Assembly (NCBI GenBank): GCA_022393335.1
Contig: JAJEKB010018659.1
Coordinates: forward strand, 1 to 64,000
Direction of reading: 5' to 3'
DNA: 64,000 nucleotides
Source: Macrotrachela quadricornifera
Lineage: Eukaryota; Rotifera; Eurotatoria; Philodinida; Philodinidae
Made by a program: the position numbers and the translations under genes. The number at the start of each line of letters is the position of its first letter. Within the stretch, counting starts at the first letter, position 1. This document shows, piece after piece, positions 13,351-24,939 of this stretch. The notes beneath the pieces are model-generated. The model saw only the letters and a program-made list of their open reading frames with translations, was not told the DNA's origin and did no database searches.

Positions 13351-14881
13351 AATCTCAATTTATATGCAATACCTCTCAAGGGGCAATGTCTAGTACATAT
13401 TTGACGCTTTTAAAAAAGAACTTTTTACTTATCGGAACAATGACCTAAAATGTTTTTCTAAATTGCTTTTCCACATCCTATAACAGGTTGTTTATTCAGT
13501 AGAACTATCTTTAAATTTCTCAAGAAAATAAAAATTGAAAAACATCAGTATTCCGCAAACGTGATTCCGTCATAACACTTTTTTCTGCCTACAACTTTAG
13601 CGTTGCGTATTTTTTGAACTTTCTATTTTCGTGCGTATGGCTCATCATCAGAGCTATTACTTTCATAACAAAAGTTTTCTCATTACAGTTATAGTTGAGC
13701 TGAATTTTTTGATTCTTTAAGCAACACTCAAAGTACAGTTTCAGTTTTGGTGATTTCGTCACGTACCTATGTTTCAATCATAAAATAAGTATGAGAACCT
13801 GAAATCTTATGAAACTTCCAGCATGTATAGAGGAACCCAACTTACATAACCTATACACATTGCAACCTTATCTGACTTCATTTTATTGAGATATTAGGGG
13901 CAGCAAGGTGAAGAATCGTGATTCCGTTACGCTTGGACAGGCTGCTAACAGAAATGCTTTAGATTGGTCATGAATCTCTTTTAATTCTAAAATTCCAATC
14001 AGATTGAAGTAAGCCAATTTTTTATAATAAAATCACACTGACTTGATGACTCAAGCTCTAGCTTGAAAAATAGATTAATAGATCTCTATCATTGAATGGT
14101 TCTGTAAACAATCAATTGTTAATCTTTAGATTACAGACCTTATTTTGATAGTACTCATTTAACGATTGATATCGCGTATTTACAATACTATCAGAATAGT
14201 GTATGTTAGAACACTACGATATAAATCAATCAGGTCGAGAATTCTTTTTCTATTTGAACAAAAAAAATAGGAAACAAAAATACAGTCTTAGCAATTTTTA
14301 TGTTTGGAAAGCTCGATGAAGTCAGTATACATATATATTCAAAATGGTATTTTTCTCCCTAAATAGTCAATAATCTTCATCAAAAATCTGTTTGTAGTAT
14401 CAAACTTACCAGTTATACCAAACAAAAGGCGGAACACAACGACTACATAAATCAATTATGAGAGTACTGATAATTAATAGAAAAAGGCATAGAATTAGAT
14501 AAGACGAGAAAAGTTATTCTAACACACAAGTATTTAGTGTCCTTTAACATACATATCTCATTATAAGTCAGCAAGCAGAGAAATATGTTTGTATCATTTA
14601 TTTGACGCAGAACAAAAATACTACACACATCGCGTATATTAGTTCTGTGTAGCAGAAAAGGAAATATAATGGTGCATAGAATGGAGAGAAAGAATAAAGC
14701 AACATTAGAACTGTAGCATGAGCTCGTACGGCATCGTATAGACGCACACAGAAAAAAAAGATTTGCTATATTATGGAATATGTTGGTAAAAAAATAGAAG
14801 AATATGCATAGGAAAGAAAAAAAGGACGTTGATTCTATGCATATGTGGAACAGCTTTTGTTACCTTTCATTGGTAGAAAAA
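13351..14881. other. Intergenic sequence, no supported gene
   Basis: AT-rich, with a 62-codon minus ORF at 13589-13777 that has no recognisable feature. Nothing else is supported. Confidence 0.4.
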
Positions 14882-17800
14882 TTATATCAGAATATTCTTA
14901 TATTTGTAAAGTTTTAGTTCATACATATCTTTTATTAGCCAACCGAATAAATATGCACCGCCATACTCCTTCATGCCGTAAGAGTGAGCAAGTTCATGTG
15001 CCATCGTCTCGACGAGATCTATCATCGGTCCATTTGCTCTCCAGTTCGATATAGACATTACTTTAAAGTTGGCATTTTTGCCGTTTGCCATAGTACCAGC
15101 TTCAAATTAGAAAAATAAAATAAAATAACACTATGAAAAATTTAAATTTTTCTCTTCATATCATTTAAATTTACTTTTTCTAATATTTTAAAGTAAAACA
15201 TCATTTATCTTATGCATAAATACATTGATTAGAACATATAATTTGTTTCATTTCTTTTTCATTCATATGAGTATCGTGTAAACGAGGAAAAAAAGAAAAC
15301 GATTATGAATTAAGAGATGATGAGACTGAAAGAAAAGAAGAATTGTTATTCTTCCTTCCCTTTCCCCTCTCTCTCTGATCCTTTATGTATGTTGACATTG
15401 TATCTATAGACTTAATTTACAAAATAATTTCTAGCTGAAAAGTATATTGATAAATATTTTTTCTATAGAATATCCTAAAAATTGAGTGCCTCGAATTTTA
15501 ACAAGAAAGAAACGTTTCTTTTAAGTCATATACATGGAGAACACTTCAATGTATATTCAGGATCAACCGTTCTAAGCCACAATATTGTATATCTCTAGAT
15601 TCACGAGAAATTTTGTAGAATTTTAATTCATCTAGTTTGAGAATTTTATTCCGAATTAACTGGCATATATTACGGATTAACATCGAGTCATATCGTTATA
15701 AGTGAGTAAATGAATAATCTAAATTCTGAACCCATATTACAGCATTTACTTTAATAGGGAATTAAATTGAATCACGACAAATTCTGTTCCGAAATCAATT
15801 GTGTCAGAGGTTTAGCTGTTAATGCTAAGCTATCTGTCAATCTTGATTTTCTTAAGTTTTTGTTTTTTCTTGCCAAGCGAGCAACACCGCTTATTGATTT
15901 TGGGAAATATTTACAGTAATAAACACATTTTCTTAACTAATTCCAATAACAAATTCTGCTATGGAAAAAAATCGAACAATAGTGGGTGTTACAATTTGTC
16001 AGAGATGTATTAGTATTTACAAGTATGCATAATATCAACTCAGCAGAGACATAAGATAATAACGAGAATATAAGACGAGAAGCAGAAGAAATATACACTT
16101 ACGACAAACACTATTTAGGTGTTACACGCCGATTCCATTCATTCATATGCAATTTGATAGGCTATAGTGAGGTAGTCAAAACTTAAAAATATAATCAGCC
16201 ATCAACTCATTTTCGATTAGTTATAATCATTTTACTGGAATTCTAGCCTATGGCATGGTATCTATCAAAAACTCGAATGATGATCTTTGACCTGAAATCT
16301 TGTCCACAGAGAGGTCTACTTGTAACTAGAATGTCCTGAAAAATTTAGCTCAAAAGAATGTTTCCTTCATGAGATATCAAATTTTCTAAATCATTCATTT
16401 TCTAAGAAAATATTGAAGGATATCATATTTTTTTCAAAATTTGATATCTCATGAAGGAGACATTCTTTTGAGCTAAATTTTTCAGGACATTCTAGTTACA
16501 AGTAGACCTCTCTGTGGACAAGATTTCAGGTCAAAATATCATCATTCGAGTTTTTGATAGATACTATGCCATAGGCTAGAATTCCAGTAAAATGATTATA
16601 ACTCCTCGAAAATGAGTTGATGGCTGATTATATTTTTAAGTTTTGACTACCTCACTATAGCCTATCAAATTGCATATGAATGAATGGAATCGGCGCATAA
16701 CACCTAAATAGTGTTCCTCGTTACTTAACAGAATGTGCACTTGATGAATAATCAATTAGCAGCCGACAGCTCATGAATCGGTCAGTAAAAATAATGACAG
16801 ATATGTTTATTTACATCGTTAACCAGTCTTTAGTTTGAGAATGTTTAAAAAAAAATCCTTAAGCAATATCCCATCCAGTTCTTGAAGAAAAATTCATTGA
16901 AAAGTTGGTTTTTTCTATTTTTTTTCTGTACAAATCTCAATATGTGTAAAAGAACTCATTTTACACAAATGTTACATCATGGTTGAACACACATCTTGGT
17001 ATTTGATGATAGCTCACATGATATGACTGTTATATAAAATCTGAAGTCCTATAAAGTTTAGTATTTGCCGATAGATGCAAACCGAAAGAAGCTTACAGCA
17101 AGAGAACAAGTGCGATAGTAATAAAAATAGATCCTTACGGTAATAGTGTAGAAATGAAGCAATGAGTATCAATAATTGAGGATTTGATTTTACAGCTTCA
17201 GAAAAATCCAACGACTGATACGGATTTGCCCTACCAATTCAATTAATAAATCAGAATCCAGGCAATCTTAGCTTAATAATGTATGTCAGACGTGAAAGAA
17301 GATGGAGCGTTGAGCAATCAAAGGACACTCACTTATAACAAAAATAAGTTATAATTTGGTTGATTAGGTAGTTAATGTACTCTCCTATTAACTAGAGATT
17401 AGGCATCAAATTTTACCTTGTTTAAGACTTTTGATGATAATTTCAAAACCACCACTGAGAGATGCACCTCCAAATAAATTAATTAATGATTGTCCGCTGA
17501 TAAATTTTTTTCGACCCCATAATGAAAAGTTGCGCATAGCTATTTCTTGAAGTACTCGTGGGTGTCGCAACAGTTTACACAGGCGTTCGAGAGCAACCTT
17601 AAGTTTAGCTACCTTAAGTGAGCTGTTGTTTGTATATTTTTCGACGCGAATGGTCACATTCTTGAGAAACAGTGGAAAAGTATAATCGATTGGCTGTGCC
17701 GTATGAAATGGAACAGACAAAGTCTCGTTGATCTGGATTCTAGTCCGCCCATCGATGAATTTAGGAAGAATCTTCTTTTTGAAGCGCTGTGGGTTGATGT

Positions 17801-17999
17801 TCCGAAATAGATCTCTCGCTTCTTTTAAGGTTAGAGTTTGAATGCCTTTATGCTTCATGTCAGATTTTTCCGGTGATAATTTTGATGCCCGAGCGCCCGT
17901 GAAAGTGACAGAAATGAGAAGAACAACGAAAGTAATAAATGAGAGCATTATAAGAAAAAAGATCAGTCGATAAGCTTCAAACATGCGGGAATTTGTCAT
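14882..17999 (-). CDS. Two-exon HExxH metalloprotease-like secreted/membrane protein
   Basis: Exon 1 runs 17999-17417 and exon 2 runs 15099-14882, about 266 aa together. Exon 1 opens with a strong hydrophobic segment (residues about 12-35), which is either a signal anchor or a cleaved signal. Exon 2 carries ETMAHELAHSYGMKEYGG, which fits HExxHxxGxxE: two zinc His, the catalytic Glu, the metzincin-type Gly, and Glu rather than His or Asp at the third-ligand place. I joined the exons because exon 1 ends CAAG before a GTAAAA donor at 17416. An acceptor reading TTTGAAG ends at 15100. Splicing there is phase 1 and keeps the frame across the junction (...KSLKQ/AGTMANG...). The 2.3-kb intron contains a foldback element. 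Extracellular proteolysis is the likely role. The substrate is unknown, and the exon join is inferred. Confidence 0.6.
16109..16715. mobile_element. Long foldback element, family 1, inside an intron
   Basis: The arms 16109-about 16395 and about 16436-16715 are nearly perfect reverse complements around a loop of about 40 bp. Outer ends are AACACTATTTAGGTGTTA and its complement. Inner arm text (TTTTACTGGAATTCTAGCCT, CACAGAGAGGTCTACTTGTA, AGAATGTCCTGAAAAATTTA) is clearly homologous to the arms at 10969-11604. The outer thirds of the two elements differ. The element sits in the intron of the metalloprotease-like gene. Confidence 0.8.
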
Positions 18000-18886
18000 C
18001 GCTGCAACATTTTTTCATTTATGTGTAATATGGAGTGTATGGAAGACTGTAATAACGCATGATAAGAATATTCATAATACATTGTGAAGGCGAAATAGAT
18101 TGACTTTATATCATAACGGTTATCTTATCTATCATTAGCTCGAGATGAAGGACACAGACGAATGGATATGAGGGGAGATTGCATTTAATACAATAGTGTT
18201 ACGACCTCGCTATAGGTGTTATGTAGTAGTTTAGAGACAATACATTTTTTGGCGATTGACATGTAACACTCGGAAGTGCACAAACATGTTAATCGTCTAT
18301 CCTAGTTTGGTAATCGACATTATGAATTGTAGAACAATTGTAAAAACATAGGAGAAGCAGTGTTTACAAAGATTTAGAATATGCCTTGCAATGAGCGTCG
18401 TAAGATATTAGTTGATAAAAAGTATTGTGTCCAAATAAAATATTTATCTGCTAAATACAAGATACATAATACTAAGTCAGTCCAAAATTAGTGCCAGTAA
18501 CACTTTAGTGCCTTAGAATAAGCTGAAGGAGAGTTTCTTTTCATATGATATGATAAAGAAAAATATGCTCTATTTTTTTATACTATTGGATTGTACTTTA
18601 GTTAATATTAAGGTTGCAAAGTTTTGATAAGATTGATTTCGGTATAATATATTTTGGTTATAACAGTACATATGGTTATCGATATACGCCCGCTTCTTAA
18701 TTTCTTTTCTTTGTTCTTCTTCTTTCTTTCGTATCTTTCCTATTGTCAAGCGTCTCTCTGTGTGTATTTATTTATTCTATATTTAAATACTCTTATCTGT
18801 CGATGTTGAATGAAAATCAAACATTACCAAACGAGAAAGTGAAAAAAGCGAAGACTTTTTTGTAAACTATTTGCCATATTATTCAT
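18000..18886. other. Upstream region of the metalloprotease-like gene, nothing else seen
   Basis: AT-rich DNA with no ORF or repeat I can support. Part of it should hold the promoter of the minus-strand gene ending exon 1 at 17999, but no core-promoter element is clear. Confidence 0.3.
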
Positions 18887-19177
18887 TCATCCAATGAATG
18901 TTATGCTTGAATCGTTAATGATCGTGTCTACATCGGCTCTTGTTCCGGATAGCATCTTTAGGTAGTATTCATTCGATGTCAATGAGTAGAGCTCACTTGA
19001 TGTTATTCTGTTGGCATCGTACTTTTGGGCACGACTTAAAGTGATTAGTAATTCATTGTACCTTGAACATTTTGTTGCATATTGGATACGAATATGTCCC
19101 GTTTGCATTCCGAGAGACCACCAAAGTAAGTTATGATGTTCATAACTTACTTTGGACGACATGACTTGTAGTCTCAC
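18887..19177 (-). CDS. 96-codon ORF of unknown function
   Basis: The composition is protein-like (LLWWSLGMQTGHIRIQYAT, RAQKYDANRITSSELYSL), richer in Trp, Tyr and Met than chance ORFs nearby. I do not recognise a family. Its first codons overlap a short hairpin (AAGTAAGTTATGATGTTCAT, 19125-19154). It lies directly downstream, on the same strand, of a decayed LINE tail, so it may be a host exon or captured sequence. It has no convincing start. Confidence 0.3.
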   Translation of the reverse strand: MRLQVMSSKVSYEHHNLLWWSLGMQTGHIRIQYATKCSRYNELLITLSRAQKYDANRITSSELYSLTSNEYYLKMLSGTRADVDTIINDSSITFIG

Positions 19178-19189
19178 TTACGCTGTTGT

Positions 19190-19500
19190 TTCAGTTGTTG
19201 GATCATTTTTGTTATATGGGCTGCTACCAGCTGATAATGCGTGTTCTTGTTGATCAATTATTGTCATTGTTTTCGATCTAGTGTTTGCCGTCGCCAATTA
19301 CGATTTCCTAGTTTTTCCATATATTCTGAAATCTTATCTTTCCATCGTTTTCGTATGCCCTGATTTCGAGGTCGTTTGATATTTGGATAGTAACCAAACG
19401 TAATCTTTTTCATTATTCATGGCCTATTATTTGTGCTCCATGATCTATTTACATGGCCAAACCGCCTTAATCTATTTCGTCCTAGGATTTCATCGAAGGA
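19190..19500 (-). pseudogene. C-terminal tail of a non-LTR (LINE) reverse transcriptase, decayed
   Basis: The minus-strand translation contains ILGRNRLRRFGHVNRS, the classic LRRFGHV signature found after the RT domain of many LINE ORF2 proteins. About 30 residues later it reads RNQGIRKRWKDKISEYMEKL and GNRNWRRQTLDR, the usual basic tail. Several stops interrupt it and the RT domain itself is absent. The piggyBac element at 19518 has its left end immediately outside this fragment, so part of the LINE may have been lost or displaced. Confidence 0.7.
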
Positions 19501-19761
19501 CGACTGTTCAGTCAACTTTAACACATTCACCACGATTCATTTTTCTTGGAAAAATCTCCGAAATATCCACATCTCTCAAGAGTTAACTTCAGATAAATGC
19601 ACTTAGTGACCTTTTTATTATCTTCCACTGATTATTCATCGTCCTTTTCTTCATATCATCACATAATGAGTCATAACGAAATTTCCAGATTTTTCCTCCG
19701 TATTCTTATCTTTGTTATGTGATGTATAAAAGCGCTCGAAATTTCGAAATAGATAGGTCAC

Positions 19762-21435
19762 ATGTCGTTCGAAGAAACTGATACAGAAGAAAGCGCTACC
19801 TCACTAAGTGAAGTAAGCTCTTTAGGTGATGATTTTGATGAAATGCAGCTTGAATCTGAAAGTTCCGACGAAGAAATGGCTGTTGACGAGGTGAATTCAA
19901 ACGGTTGGTACGAAATAGAACCAGAATCGGATGCAGAATTCATGGAAGATCATGAACTCGTCGATGAAGTAATTTCTTCTTCAGAAGATAATATAATCAA
20001 CCCTATCGATTGCTATCGACATTTCATCACGGATAAAATTATTAGCCTTATGGTTCGTGAAATTAATCGATATGCGGAGCAATACTTGCAAGTCCATGAG
20101 ATTAGCAGACGGTCCAAATATCGTGAATGGAAACCAACCAATGCTGAGGAAATGCTCAAGTTCTTTAGGATCATAATCGAGATGGGACTGGTATAAATGC
20201 CGCAAATGAATCACTACTGGAGCAATAGTCAATTGTACGGATCGGAGATTATTCGAAATGCTATGCCGAGAGAGAGGTTCGAATTGCTCCTTAAGTTTTG
20301 GCATTTTTCGAATAACGATGACAAAGATTCAAGTCAAGATAGGCTGTTCAAGTTGCAACCAATCTTGAATTTATTGAGAGCCAGATTTTCGTCAGTATAT
20401 ATCCCGGATTCGGTTGTGACTATTGACGAAACTATGATACCCTGGCGAGGCAGACTTTTGTTCAAACAATTTATTCCTGGTAAAGCACATAAGTATGGCG
20501 TGAAGATGTACAAGCTAGCAGCTACGAATGGATACACTTGGAATTTCATGATCTATACTGGCCAACAAGATTCCACGGCAGGACTTGGACATGCTCAAAC
20601 AGTGGTAATGAATTTATTGGATGGTCTTGACGGATGCTATCGAACTGTCATAGCTGACAACTTCTTCACCGGCATCTCTCTTGCGAAACGTTTGTTAGAA
20701 CATGATACGTATCTTATTGGAACACTGAGAAGTAATCGTGTTGGATCAGGAAGCGAAGTTGTTCAGAAAGAACTTGGACGCGGCGAAGTTTACGGACTAC
20801 AGAACAAAGACGGCGTGAAAATAATCAAATGGAAAGACAAGAAGGACGTTTTGATGATATCCACAAGGCCGTCGCATTCAGCAACTGTGGTGAATACTGG
20901 AAGTATCAATAGTAAAAATGAGCTAATCATGAAGTCACAAGTAGTGCTAGATTATAATGAAGGAAGACAAGGTGCTGATTTGTCCGATCAACTATCAGCC
21001 TATTACACGTGTCTCAGACGGTCAATAAAGTGGTATCGAAAGGTAGCATTTGAATTGGTTTTTGGTACAGCAATAGTAAATAGCTATTTGATATACAAGG
21101 AACACTACGCTGCAAACAAAACGACCATTTTACAGTTTCGGGAAAGTCTTGTTCGATCTTTACTACCTGGTATGCCGTTCGAAAAGCTGAAGCCGGCTGT
21201 GAGACAGAAACAAACTGGCCAAGCAAAACGTAAACTCGCCGATCATATGCTAGTAGAAAAAGAAGGACGTGGTCGTGATATTCGAAGGCGTTGTGTTGGT
21301 TGCTATGAAAAAATCCAGCAACAACAATCAAGAGAAGCAAGTAATGCAACAGCAAAGAAAATAAAAACTTTCTGTTCTGATTGTAATGCCTTTTTTTGTC
21401 TTGACTGCTTTAATGAAAAACATTATCCTTTGTAA
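19762..21435 (+). pseudogene. piggyBac transposase, one in-frame TAA
   Basis: The reading frame runs 557 codons, broken only by TAA at 20194-20196 inside the conserved EMGLV-x-MPQMNHYWS stretch. An acidic N-terminus (EETDTEESATS) leads into DDE_Tnp_1_7. The three catalytic Asp are visible in VVTIDETMIPWRGR, TVIADNFFTGISLAKR and GADLSDQLSAYYT. The core ends with WYRKVAFELVFGTAIVNSYL. The C-terminus has the usual Cys-rich zinc finger (CVGCYEK, then FCSDCNAFFCLDCFNEKH). Apart from the stop the gene looks intact, which points to recent inactivation, or to restart at the ATG right after the stop (which would lose only the N-terminal domain). Confidence 0.85.
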
Positions 21436-21548
21436 TAAATAACTCAAACAGCGGCAAGGCGAACTAGATGACACACTCCTTGATGTTTTCCATTGAACAA
21501 CAAAGGAACAGAGACTGTTTTTCTATTAAGTTTCTTGTGAAGACCGAG

Positions 21549-21570
21549 CGGGTCCCACCGGTGGGACCCG
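21549..21570. repeat. Perfect 22-bp subterminal palindrome of piggyBac right end
   Basis: CGGGTCCCACC and GGTGGGACCCG form a perfect dyad 15 bp inside the right TTAA. A related dyad with different arms but the same CCACCGGTGG core occupies the same place in the next piggyBac end (22053-22072). No dyad is seen at the left end. A transposase or host-factor binding site is plausible. Confidence 0.8.
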
Positions 21571-21588
21571 TCGTGGTGAATGTGTTAA

Positions 21589-22091
21589 TATATAAGGAAA
21601 ACTACGCTACCAGTAAAGTGTCCATTCTGCAGTTTCGCGAAAGTCTTGTCCGATCTTTATTACTTGGCATGCCATTCGAAAAGCTACAACCGGGTCCGAA
21701 ACAAACACCAACAAGTCAACCGAAGCGCAAACTTGCCGATCACAAGCTCGAAGAAAAAGAAGGTTATGCTCGCGATATCCGACGACGCTGTGCCAGTTGT
21801 TATGAGAAAATGAGAAAACAAGAATCAAGAGAAGCAAGCGTGATGGCAGTAAGAAGAATAAAAACTTTTTGTTCTGATTGCGACCAATTGTTGTGTCTGG
21901 ATTGCTTTAATGAAAAGCATCACTCTACATAATAAAATAATTAAAGCATTCGCGAACATAAAATCGGTAAAGAAGTGATTGTCTCTCTTTGGTTAGAAAA
22001 GAAAAGCAAATAAAATTGTTCTTTCATCGTTTTTCTCGTTAGAGCATAGCGTGAGCCACCGGTGGCTCACATCGTGCTGAATGTGTTAAGT
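21589..22091 (+). pseudogene. 3' end of a second piggyBac element (C-terminal finger and right terminus)
   Basis: Immediately after the first element, an open frame resumes at the homologous point of the same family (LIYKENYATSKVSILQFRES...). It continues through the Cys-rich finger (RRRCASCYEKM, CSDCDQLLCLDCFNEKH) to a stop at 21932. It is followed by a right end GTGCTGAATGTGTTAA (to 22091) with its own 20-bp palindrome (22053-22072). The protein is about 75 percent identical by eye to the first copy over this part. The upstream half is missing, so it is a 5'-truncated relic or the outer half of a nested insertion. Confidence 0.8.
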
Positions 22092-22910
22092 AATGAATGG
22101 AGAGATATATGTATTCGGAAAAAATCTTCTGTTAATACGAATCAAACAACATCAAATCCATTAATGCCATCTTCTACTAGAACTACAACTACAGCTCCAA
22201 GTCCACATCTTGATCTTGATCAAATTGAAAAAATGCTGGATATGTATATTAAAGATCATTTAAAGCATCTAAAAAAGAGATGTGATTCACGTATATTAAT
22301 AGCTAAAATTGAACTAGAAGAATTTGAAAAAGTTGCTATTCCTCAACATGTAAATCTTGATTTAATTATAAAAGGAAAATTAAAGAAATATTAGATTAAA
22401 AATAAAAATTATTATATGGTACAAAAACGTCTTTAATACAATTTACTTCCAAAATTTATTGCTAATAATGATTATTCATTTAAAATTGACCAATCTATAT
22501 TTAAACCAAATGAATTACAAACTATTTATAATGATATGCGTCAAAAAATAAATGATTTTCATAGGAAAGCAATGAACTTTTATTTTGATATTATTGGTCG
22601 TGAATTTAATATTATTAAAAATGATATTGATAAAATAATTGAGATTAATCGACCACCACTATCTCAAAATCAAAATCTTAATATTACAATAGATGAATGC
22701 TTAGGTTCTCAAGATAACCTAGAAGGTACCGAAGAAGATAAAAGTTATGAAGCTTTCAATAATTATCATAAACTACGTATTAAACGAATAGGATTACAAA
22801 CTGAACAATCCTGTTATTTTTTAGAGATACAAAGAGCCGAGGGCGAAATCAACAATCTGCCTCAAGAAGAAATTGCCCCGGCTCGAGATTATCATCCAAT
22901 GGACATGTAA
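22092..22910 (+). pseudogene. N-terminal region of an Athena-like PLE ORF, decayed
   Basis: An open frame of low-complexity and charged sequence (DQIEKMLDMYIKDHLKHLKK, then YNDMRQKINDFHRKAMNFYF) runs in the same frame through two stops near 22392 and 22436, then shifts near 22900 into the RT frame. In the shifted frame the sequence reads IRLTKDEYQLLQLGLRFIFN, the kind of helix-rich lead-in that precedes the RT in Athena and other Penelope-like elements. I read it as the N-terminal half of the RT ORF below, broken by stops and a frameshift (or containing an intron I cannot place). Confidence 0.55.
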
Positions 22911-23044
22911 ATATTGGTCATAATATAATAAATGAAGCTTCACAACAAATTAGACTTACCAAAGATGAATATCAATTACTTCAATTAGGTCTTCGATTTA
23001 TATTTAACCATCCAAAAACAGCTTCTCGTAGGCGTACAGTAGAG

Positions 23045-24685
23045 TTGGCTACACTTCGTCGAAAAATTCAAAATCGATTTTTCGATAAAAAAGTTAGCCC
23101 CGGTCGTCCACTTGATCAATTTATAAATGAATTAGATTTATTACTTCAAAATTATCATAATTTATCTCAAGTTATGCATCCTTCTTCGAAAAAGAAAAAT
23201 TATGGTCGTTTAGTTAAACGTCTAAAACACAAATTCCGTTTAACTAGTACAATTTTAAGAAAGACCGATAAAGCAAAAGTTTTTCATATGGGTAAACTTG
23301 AAGATTATCAAAAGAAATCTACAGAATATATGAATAAGACTAATGCATATCAATGTCTCAATACAAATGATCCATTACCAGACCTTATTACTCGTACTAA
23401 CAAATATTTATTGGATTTAAGATTAGCGAAATGGATAACCCAGAAACATTATGAAGAATTATGTGTTAAGAAAGAGGAAGTAAAATTGGCCCACCTATAT
23501 TATCTTCCAGAAACACACAAATTTGGAACTCCACTTCGACCAATAGTTTCGGGACTTAAACATCCAACTTTAAAGATCTCAAAATTTCTTGACAATATAC
23601 TTCGACCATTATTTGATAAAATGGCCTCAACAACAACTGTTATGTCTGGCTTTGAGTTGCTTCAAAAAGTTCAAGAATGGTCAAGTCAAAATTTTAAACA
23701 AGAAACAATATTATGTACAATAGATATTGTAGATCTTTACACAATGATTCCTCAAGTCGAAGGTGTCTTATCTTTAAAGAAAATGTTAGATCATTTAAAT
23801 CTTAAACAGATACAAGGATTAAAGACTGAAGTAACTATCCGTTTAGCAAGATTTTTTATGAAAAATAATTATTTAAAATTCGATGGCCAATATTATCATC
23901 AGATCAGAGGTAGTGCTATGGGCTCACCTCTTACACTTACTATAGCTAATTGTTATATGTTCTTTTTTGAACGTGATATAGTAAGACAAATTAATAATAG
24001 TTATGGATTATATTTCCGTTATATTGATGATTTATTTATAATTATTAATTGGCCAAGTCGACATTTACAAAAGCAGATTGATCGTTGGAATGCTTTTGAT
24101 GAAAATATTAAATTATCAGCTACAGTTGGTCATGATGCAAACTTCTTGGATTTACATATGGAAAATAAAGATGGACAACTAATTACGAAAGTTTATCACA
24201 AGCCATCTTATGAACCATATTATTTGCCATTTAATAGTGTTCATCCTCTTCATATGAAGAAAAACATTTTATACACAATGTTAATTCGAGCAATTAGATA
24301 TTGCTCTTCTTTTAAGACATTTTCAGATGAACGCGAAAAACTTCGAATGGCATTATTATTAAATAGATATCCAATTCGATTTATAAATGAACAATTTGAT
24401 TGCTTATTACAAAAATTTAATATTATTCAAATATTAACCGAAAACAATTACAACGTATTACGTCAAATAATTATCACAACTGATATTAAAGAAAAAGTAC
24501 CAATAGATTATAATACAACTATGTTTGTATATTTTATATATTGTTCAAATATGAGATCATTCCCCAAGAAGTTCCATGAAATTTGGAATAAATACTTTGG
24601 AGAATCACCAATTAATGATATTGTTCGAATACTTGGTACACGTAATGCAGATAATCTACAACGTCATTTAGTACAAACTCGTTAA
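23045..24685 (+). CDS. Athena-type Penelope-like reverse transcriptase
   Basis: This 546-aa ORF holds a full RT domain. Early PLE motifs are VFHMGKLEDYQKK and AHLYYLPETHKFGTPLRPIV. Motif A is ILCTIDIVDLYTMIP with Asp at about 227. Then come RGSAMGSPLTLTIAN (about 288-302) and the catalytic YIDD box at 326-329. The thumb and C-terminal region continue past FLDLHMENKDG and KVYHKPSYEPYYL. No GIY-YIG endonuclease follows, as is typical for the telomeric Athena group. The codon bias is very AT-rich, unlike the second Athena RT at 37-42 kb, so the two are distant families. The frame appears intact from 23045. The real start is upstream, where the frame is broken. No hammerhead or C-rich tail was found downstream before the gap. 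Confidence 0.85.
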   Translation: MATLRRKIQNRFFDKKVSPGRPLDQFINELDLLLQNYHNLSQVMHPSSKKKNYGRLVKRLKHKFRLTSTILRKTDKAKVFHMGKLEDYQKKSTEYMNKTNAYQCLNTNDPLPDLITRTNKYLLDLRLAKWITQKHYEELCVKKEEVKLAHLYYLPETHKFGTPLRPIVSGLKHPTLKISKFLDNILRPLFDKMASTTTVMSGFELLQKVQEWSSQNFKQETILCTIDIVDLYTMIPQVEGVLSLKKMLDHLNLKQIQGLKTEVTIRLARFFMKNNYLKFDGQYYHQIRGSAMGSPLTLTIANCYMFFFERDIVRQINNSYGLYFRYIDDLFIIINWPSRHLQKQIDRWNAFDENIKLSATVGHDANFLDLHMENKDGQLITKVYHKPSYEPYYLPFNSVHPLHMKKNILYTMLIRAIRYCSSFKTFSDEREKLRMALLLNRYPIRFINEQFDCLLQKFNIIQILTENNYNVLRQIIITTDIKEKVPIDYNTTMFVYFIYCSNMRSFPKKFHEIWNKYFGESPINDIVRILGTRNADNLQRHLVQTR

Positions 24686-24939
24686 ATTAATAAATCAAAT
24701 TCGATTTTAATTTATTCATTTTCGTTTTAAAGATATTATTGATTTTATAGTATAAACAAATAAATATGATAAACAATAATATTATATGTCTACTTTGATT
24801 CAAACTACTTCGATTATCAATTATTTAAATGTATTCATAATATCAAATTATTCTTTCTTAATATATCGATTAGTTAAATTCGATTATACTTCATTTATTA
24901 TTTACTATTTACTGATTAATATAAGCTGATTACTGGTTA

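Larger units (their letters stand above)
19518..21588 (+). mobile_element. piggyBac-type DNA transposon with TTAA ends
   Basis: The left end is TTAACACATTCACCACGA (from 19518). The right end is its exact complement TCGTGGTGAATGTGTTAA (to 21588). The TTAA at both edges is the standard piggyBac target duplication. The 2.07-kb element carries one transposase ORF on the plus strand with a single nonsense codon. A 22-bp perfect palindrome lies just inside the right end. It appears to be inserted into a TTAA in the coding region of another piggyBac, whose 3' part follows directly. Confidence 0.88.

Noticed and set aside
13620..13660. CTGATGATGAGCC...CACGAAAAT on the minus strand as a hammerhead
   Set aside because: The core words are present, but no stem II closes and no complementary stem I flanks exist.
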